Shown here in pieces: positions 15,147 through 18,921 of a stretch of DNA of 18,921 nt; the stretch's first letter is position 1; each line of letters opens with the position of its first letter. This stretch comes from an uncultured Schwartzia sp. GTDB taxonomy: Bacteria > Bacillota > Negativicutes > Selenomonadales > Selenomonadaceae. The DNA is taken from NCBI GenBank assembly GCA_905372875.1, contig CAJPQU010000018.1:1-18921 (forward strand). The letters are read 5' to 3'. The notes under the pieces are model-generated. The model saw only the letters and a list, made by a program, of their open reading frames with translations. It did not search any database and was not told the DNA's origin. A program made the position numbers and the translations under genes.

Positions 15147-15932
15147 ATGAAATATCAGCTACCGCAAGTGTATTTCAGCAAGATCATGCGGGCCATCGTG
15201 GAATTTGACCTCATTCAAGAAGGTGACGCGATCCTGATCGGCCTTTCAGGGGGCAAGGACAGTCTGTTTTTAACCTACGCCCTGACCATGATGCGCGAGC
15301 GTTTAAAAAAACATTTTTCTCTACGCACCTTTACCGTCAATCCCGGTTTTAATCTGGACTTTGATGCTGAAGCGCTGCGGGCTTTCTCTCAATCACTGGA
15401 TATTCCCTTTGCTATCCAGACTGTCGATATCGCCTCCATGTTGGAGACTGAGGCGAATAAGAGCGCCTGTTACACCTGTGCCTTTTTCCGGCGCGGCGCC
15501 GTCAATCGCTACGCGAAAGAACAGGGCTGCAACAAGATCGCTTACGCGCATCATAATGACGACGCGGTGGAAACCCTGCTCATGAGTCTGCTCTATTCAG
15601 GGCAGATACAGACCTTCGCCCCCAAAACGTACCTTGACCGCAGCGGGATCACCGTCATTCGCCCTCTCATTTACCTGCGGGAGAGTGAAATACAAGAGGC
15701 CGTCTGTTTCCACGGGATGACGCCAATTCCCTCACCCTGTCCACGGGACGGAAACACCGCCCGGCAAAAGGTGAAGGCGTTAATTGCCAAACTTACAGCT
15801 GAAAATCCTCTGATCTACCCTCATTTGGCTGCGGCGCTGCGAAAAAATAACATAGGCGAACTCTGGCCGCCTGCCAAAAATCGACAAGAAATGGCCGCCA
15901 CGTATCAATGCTTCATGAAAGAAAAAACGTGA
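15147..15932 (+). CDS. TtcA-like PP-loop tRNA 2-thiolation protein
   Basis: This 261-residue protein belongs to the PP-loop ATPase group that adenylates a tRNA base and replaces oxygen with sulfur. The PP-loop SGGKDS is at 34-39. Cys108 and Cys111 (CYTC, followed by FFRRG) match the paired cysteines of TtcA. Cys198 in SPCPRDGN sits where TtcA has its third iron-sulfur ligand, so a [4Fe-4S] cluster is plausible. HHNDDAVET at 135-143 is the conserved TtcA/TilS-type motif. It is shorter than enteric TtcA (about 311 residues), mainly at the C-terminus. TtcA makes 2-thiocytidine at position 32; this branch could act on another tRNA position, so I give no symbol. The ATG has AAGGAAG 9 nt upstream. 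It is the only plus-strand gene, and it ends 1 nt from the convergent stop. Confidence 0.85.
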   Translation: MKYQLPQVYFSKIMRAIVEFDLIQEGDAILIGLSGGKDSLFLTYALTMMRERLKKHFSLRTFTVNPGFNLDFDAEALRAFSQSLDIPFAIQTVDIASMLETEANKSACYTCAFFRRGAVNRYAKEQGCNKIAYAHHNDDAVETLLMSLLYSGQIQTFAPKTYLDRSGITVIRPLIYLRESEIQEAVCFHGMTPIPSPCPRDGNTARQKVKALIAKLTAENPLIYPHLAAALRKNNIGELWPPAKNRQEMAATYQCFMKEKT

Positions 15933-15933
15933 A

Positions 15934-17634
15934 TCAGGGCGATTCGTTTTCCGTCCCGTCGCGTCCCCGGATCTGCGTTTCATAATCCAAATCTCTGAAT
16001 ATTCGCCGCCGGGAAGCATCAAATTTGGGGTTGATAAGGCTCTTATCCGGCCGATAATCCTCGGTGTGGATATCCGCAATATCGAGGATTGTATGGATCA
16101 TATCGTCTGTCATGTAGGGACGATCTACCGCTGCACGGAGAGCGGTCCACTTGTCCGGATACTTTTCCTTGAACTTCTCTGACCCCCAGACGATGACGGG
16201 AATCTCAATCATGTGACGATTAGGATTTTCTTCGATATGTCCAGCAACACTACCTTCATCGTACACGGCTTCTCCATGATCCGGCACGTAGATAATGATC
16301 GCTTCCTCGTCCCGGAATGTATTGATGATATGATCGACAATGTAATCATTATAGTAAAGAGCATTGTCGTACTGAGCCACGATCTCCTTAAAGTGCTGCG
16401 GCACATTCAGCCGGATATCTTTGTCGGTGAATTTGTGGAAAGCATACGGATAGCGATTATAATAAAGACCATGCCCCCCCATCAGATGAAGAACATAAAA
16501 ATTGTGATCTCCCGCGTGCTTTTCCCGCGCCTCTTCCAAGAGCGGGAATAGGCACTCATCTAAAATTCCCGTATCTTCCTGCGAATCACGGATACGGGTA
16601 AATTTATGCCACGTGCTGTGATTGGCATAAATCTGGGCAACGTTCCCCCAGATTCCAGAACTTTCCTGATTGGAGAGCCAAAACGTCCGATAACCCGCTG
16701 CATTCATCACATCGATGAGGTTATGGTATTCATACCACGGTTTATCCGATTCGTAGTCGCAAAAGGTAAACAGTTTGCTGAGGACGGCAATCGTCGTGGA
16801 ATGAGGACTGATAACATCCTGAAAGACACAGATTTCCCCTTTGGCCGCCATTTCGTCAAAATGAGGTGTATTAGGCAGATAATATCCATAAAGATGCATG
16901 TGATTGCGGTTCGTCGCTTCTCCTAAAATGAAAACGATATTCTTGATTCTGCTCCGGTTTTCCACAATATGGACATCCGTGTTCATCTTATCCGACAGAC
17001 GATGATAGGCAGCCATATTCTCTACCGCTGTTGCCGTTGCCGCACAGGCCCGCTGAATGGGCAGCATCTTATGAAGCATGAAGTCAGCGTACTCAGGCAG
17101 GGTAGGAAGCGCCAGCACGGCCGCCAGCAAGAGGCCCATTGATAATAAACCGTTCTGCCAACGGGTCGGAATACGCAGTCTTGTCCAGAGATGCAGCCGC
17201 CAAACGGTACCTATAGCCCCCATGAGGAGAAGGACGCCTACGATTTCACGCCAACCGACGTACATTTCAAAAAATTCCTTAGTCTCTTTAAGGTTTGTTT
17301 CTAAAATGGAATTGACGATACCGGCTCCAATCAAAGCGCCATAGCTGTACATGACAAAAAATTCCACGAGGAAAGGCAGCAGCGATATCAGTAGCAATCC
17401 GCCTTTTACCCGGCGAAAAGCGATCGGATGAGATCGAAACACGACACGCAGCGCGATGGTCAAAAGGAAAATAACTAAAAAAAGGGCGCTGCCATACTCT
17501 ACTAGCCGCCAGTCATCATTAGCGGCGGCAAGCGACCAAGCCAATGTAAAATAATTCAGGCCGAACAACAGCCATATAAAACCACTATTCTCGCTAAAAC
17601 AACACCGTATCCGTTCCCACCAAAGCTTCAACAT
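15934..17634 (-). CDS. Membrane phosphoethanolamine transferase (sulfatase-fold, EptA/CptA-like)
   Basis: This 566-residue inner-membrane enzyme is predicted to move phosphoethanolamine from phosphatidylethanolamine to lipid A or LPS core sugar on the periplasmic face. Five hydrophobic segments lie at about 17-38, 47-66, 78-101, 130-147 and 161-180, followed by a soluble alkaline-phosphatase-like domain. The nucleophile is probably Thr241 within GEATNRNHMHLYGY, with Glu239 as a zinc ligand; this motif is closer to CptA (GESTTRNHMSLYGY-like) than to EptA. Other metal or active-site residues are in MGGHG at 385-389 and DHGE at 452-455. The ATG has GGGGGA 7 nt upstream. It lies 52 nt downstream of queE with no terminator between, so it is probably the last gene of that operon. 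The acceptor is not shown by sequence. Confidence 0.88.
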   Translation of the reverse strand: MLKLWWERIRCCFSENSGFIWLLFGLNYFTLAWSLAAANDDWRLVEYGSALFLVIFLLTIALRVVFRSHPIAFRRVKGGLLLISLLPFLVEFFVMYSYGALIGAGIVNSILETNLKETKEFFEMYVGWREIVGVLLLMGAIGTVWRLHLWTRLRIPTRWQNGLLSMGLLLAAVLALPTLPEYADFMLHKMLPIQRACAATATAVENMAAYHRLSDKMNTDVHIVENRSRIKNIVFILGEATNRNHMHLYGYYLPNTPHFDEMAAKGEICVFQDVISPHSTTIAVLSKLFTFCDYESDKPWYEYHNLIDVMNAAGYRTFWLSNQESSGIWGNVAQIYANHSTWHKFTRIRDSQEDTGILDECLFPLLEEAREKHAGDHNFYVLHLMGGHGLYYNRYPYAFHKFTDKDIRLNVPQHFKEIVAQYDNALYYNDYIVDHIINTFRDEEAIIIYVPDHGEAVYDEGSVAGHIEENPNRHMIEIPVIVWGSEKFKEKYPDKWTALRAAVDRPYMTDDMIHTILDIADIHTEDYRPDKSLINPKFDASRRRIFRDLDYETQIRGRDGTENESP

Positions 17635-17686
17635 ATCTTATCCCCCATCCGTTTTCTCCCGCCTTTTCCAGCTGATCAAAAACCCT

Positions 17687-18418
17687 CTACATTTGTCCCA
17701 TCAGCACGTGTGTCTGCGGGATTACCCGCACATTCCGCAAAACCTGTAACGCCTGTCGCTGTATTTGCAGCAGGAATTCCGGCGTGGGCGCCGGAATTCC
17801 ACCAGAAGGTGTTACCGGCTGCAAGATCACCGGGATGCGGGAGTCTTCGCTGCTGACCAGAGCAAATGCTCGTGCCAGTTCTTTGAAAGGAGTATTCTCT
17901 CCTACCACGATCTTGACATAGACATCCTTTTCCCGTGCCAGGCGCAGAAAATCGCGGTGTTCCTTCCACGCTTCCCGCCCCGTCAAACTCGGCAGCTTTA
18001 TGTCCATGCTGATGATGTCCACCGCCGAAAGAACTGACCCCAACGCCTCCGGCAGCGTCCCATTCGTTTCCAGAAGGAGCGGCGTCGTAAGAAACGAAGC
18101 CAACTCTTGAATATACTCGGGGTGAAGGAGCGGTTCGCCTCCCGTAAGACTCACGGCCTGATGAGGAACCGATCGGATATAGACCGCAAGATAATCCGCT
18201 GCCCTCTCTGCCGAAAGAGGATTGGCTATTTCCCGAAAATTCGGTCGTTCAACATCGATTTGCACTCGGCAGAAGGGATGCGTACCGCTTTCATGTTCCG
18301 TGTCGCAGTAGTGACAGCGAAGATTGCAGTCCTCAAAGCGCAGAAATGCCTGTCGATAACCGACGTAAGCCCCTTCACCCTGTATGGAAGAGAATAACTC
18401 AATCACATTTTCCGTCAT
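17687..18418 (-). CDS. queE: 7-carboxy-7-deazaguanine synthase
   Basis: QueE is a radical SAM enzyme that contracts 6-carboxytetrahydropterin to 7-carboxy-7-deazaguanine in the queuosine pathway. The protein is 243 residues and starts MTENVIELFSSIQGEG, the typical QueE opening. The 4Fe-4S cluster motif is Cys31-x3-Cys35-x2-Cys38 in CNLRCHYCDTEH. The SAM-binding TGGEPLL follows at 92-98. The frame is open 15 codons upstream to 18463, but the ATG at 18418 overlaps the queD stop as ATGA and has GGAG 7 nt upstream, so I use it. It is coupled to queD. QueC, the next enzyme, is not in the window. Confidence 0.95.
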   Translation of the reverse strand: MTENVIELFSSIQGEGAYVGYRQAFLRFEDCNLRCHYCDTEHESGTHPFCRVQIDVERPNFREIANPLSAERAADYLAVYIRSVPHQAVSLTGGEPLLHPEYIQELASFLTTPLLLETNGTLPEALGSVLSAVDIISMDIKLPSLTGREAWKEHRDFLRLAREKDVYVKIVVGENTPFKELARAFALVSSEDSRIPVILQPVTPSGGIPAPTPEFLLQIQRQALQVLRNVRVIPQTHVLMGQM

Positions 18419-18798
18419 GAATTTTCTCCGCTGTAACGCACTGAAGAATGGGGTGACTCCCACACCCGAACGCTGGAAAGACGCACCCCATTCCGCTGAA
18501 AGAAAGGCCGCGGCGCCAAGGTTTCATATAAATACTTCGCGATATTCTCCGCCGTAGGGTTTACGCTGGTAAAGGGTGGCAAGTCGTTAAGATTGCGATG
18601 ATCCAACGGTTCTAAGGTCTCCTGCAAAAGTCGGTTTAAATCCTTGAAATCCACCAACATGCCCAATTCATTCAATGCTTCCCCTTGTACTGCCATCTCC
18701 ACCATCCAGGTGTGGCCATGGAGGCGGCTGCATTTCCCCGCGTATCCGCGAAGGTGATGTGCCGCATCAAAGGTACCTTTCACTTGCATTTCAAACAT
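18415..18798 (-). CDS. queD: 6-carboxy-5,6,7,8-tetrahydropterin synthase
   Basis: QueD converts dihydroneopterin triphosphate to 6-carboxytetrahydropterin, the substrate of QueE. The protein is 127 residues, normal for the family. The zinc-binding histidines are in FDAAHH (His14 or 15) and LHGHTW (His27 and His29). The catalytic Cys23 lies in GKCSRLHG, Asp66-His67 form the proton-relay pair, and Glu114 in VWESP binds the pterin. The ATG at 18798 has a strong AAGGAG 6 nt upstream. The frame stays open to 18861, but that part would be translated through a terminator hairpin and is not QueD-like. It overlaps queE by 4 bp. Expression appears to depend on passage through the terminator just upstream. 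Confidence 0.94.
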   Translation of the reverse strand: MFEMQVKGTFDAAHHLRGYAGKCSRLHGHTWMVEMAVQGEALNELGMLVDFKDLNRLLQETLEPLDHRNLNDLPPFTSVNPTAENIAKYLYETLAPRPFFQRNGVRLSSVRVWESPHSSVRYSGENS

Positions 18799-18813
18799 TT
18801 TGAACTCCTTCGG

Positions 18814-18839
18814 AAAAAAATCTCCCTCAAGGAGGGAGA
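18814..18839 (-). terminator. Intrinsic terminator or attenuator directly before queD
   Basis: On the minus strand TCTCCCTC pairs perfectly with GAGGGAGA around a CTT loop (8 bp), followed by seven T residues. The queD Shine-Dalgarno AAGGAG (18810-18805) starts only 3 nt after the T-tract. It could end an upstream gene, act as a regulated attenuator of queDE, or both. Confidence 0.8.
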
Positions 18840-18921
18840 AACAAACATTTTTGTCGGTCAAACTTTTTCTTTACCTACCAAATCGCCGTAAGAAAGGGCC
18901 CGCGTGTGCCTGGTATGGCTC
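18840..18921 (-). other. Unassigned right-edge sequence: queD leader or tail of an upstream gene
   Basis: No feature is certain here. One minus-strand frame runs from the edge to a TGA at 18860-18858 and reads SHTRHTRALSYGDLVGKEKV. It could be the C-terminal tail of an upstream gene ending about 18 nt before the terminator stem. A second frame stops at TAA 18873-18871. The same region can also fold: TTTCTTAC (18895-18888) pairs with GTAAAGAAA (18874-18866) with one bulged A. I see no convincing -35/-10 pair and no match to the class I preQ1 aptamer. Confidence 0.25.

Noticed and set aside
18840..18921. Class I preQ1 riboswitch upstream of queD
   Set aside because: I looked for the pseudoknot pattern with an A-rich tail ending in AACUA and did not find it. 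A covariance-model scan would be decisive, and part of the leader may lie outside the window.
1..18921. CRISPR arrays, insertion sequences, defence or toxin-antitoxin modules
   Set aside because: No spaced direct repeats, terminal inverted repeats, transposase, Cas, nuclease-effector or small paired genes were seen. Nearly all sequence is accounted for by housekeeping genes.

Overview
This window reads as a stretch of core chromosome from a diderm Firmicute, most likely a member of the Negativicutes. That placement is inference. The order pcrA-ligA-gatC-gatA-gatB, the family II pyrophosphatase with CBS and DRTGG regulatory domains, and the Shine-Dalgarno sites are Firmicute-like. The membrane phosphoethanolamine transferase implies an LPS-type outer membrane. 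I cannot name a genus.

Layout from left to right. Almost everything is on the minus strand, so transcription runs right to left. Bases 1-629 hold the N-terminal third of mutL, whose start overlaps the stop of mutS (626-3214) by 4 bp. Next come the mutS promoter, an intrinsic terminator, and a tRNA-Arg(CCG) with its own promoter (3317-3507). An orphan dCache-type chemoreceptor (3527-5533) follows. The gatB, gatA and gatC genes (5624-8845) form a tight operon for the Asp-tRNA(Asn)/Glu-tRNA(Gln) amidotransferase. LigA (8936-10954) and PcrA (10978-13257) form a DNA-repair pair just upstream. A terminator at 13302-13336 closes the CBS-pyrophosphatase gene (13348-14994). That gene is transcribed divergently from the only plus-strand gene, a TtcA-like tRNA thiolase (15147-15932). 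The thiolase gene ends 1 nt from the stop of the convergent phosphoethanolamine transferase gene (15934-17634), which lies downstream of queE (17687-18418) and queD (18415-18798). The right edge holds a perfect intrinsic terminator directly in front of the queD ribosome binding site.

The themes are mismatch and excision repair (MutS, MutL, PcrA, LigA), tRNA charging and modification (GatCAB, tRNA-Arg, TtcA-like, QueD/QueE), pyrophosphate removal, envelope modification and chemosensing. I found no mobile element, CRISPR array, toxin-antitoxin or defence cluster, and nothing that I would call a new multi-gene system. The most interesting point is regulatory: the terminator in front of queD leaves only 3 nt before the Shine-Dalgarno site, so queD-queE-transferase expression probably depends on read-through or attenuation. 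Several gene starts were placed by family alignment and ribosome binding site rather than by the longest open frame (mutS, ligA, pyrophosphatase, queE, queD).
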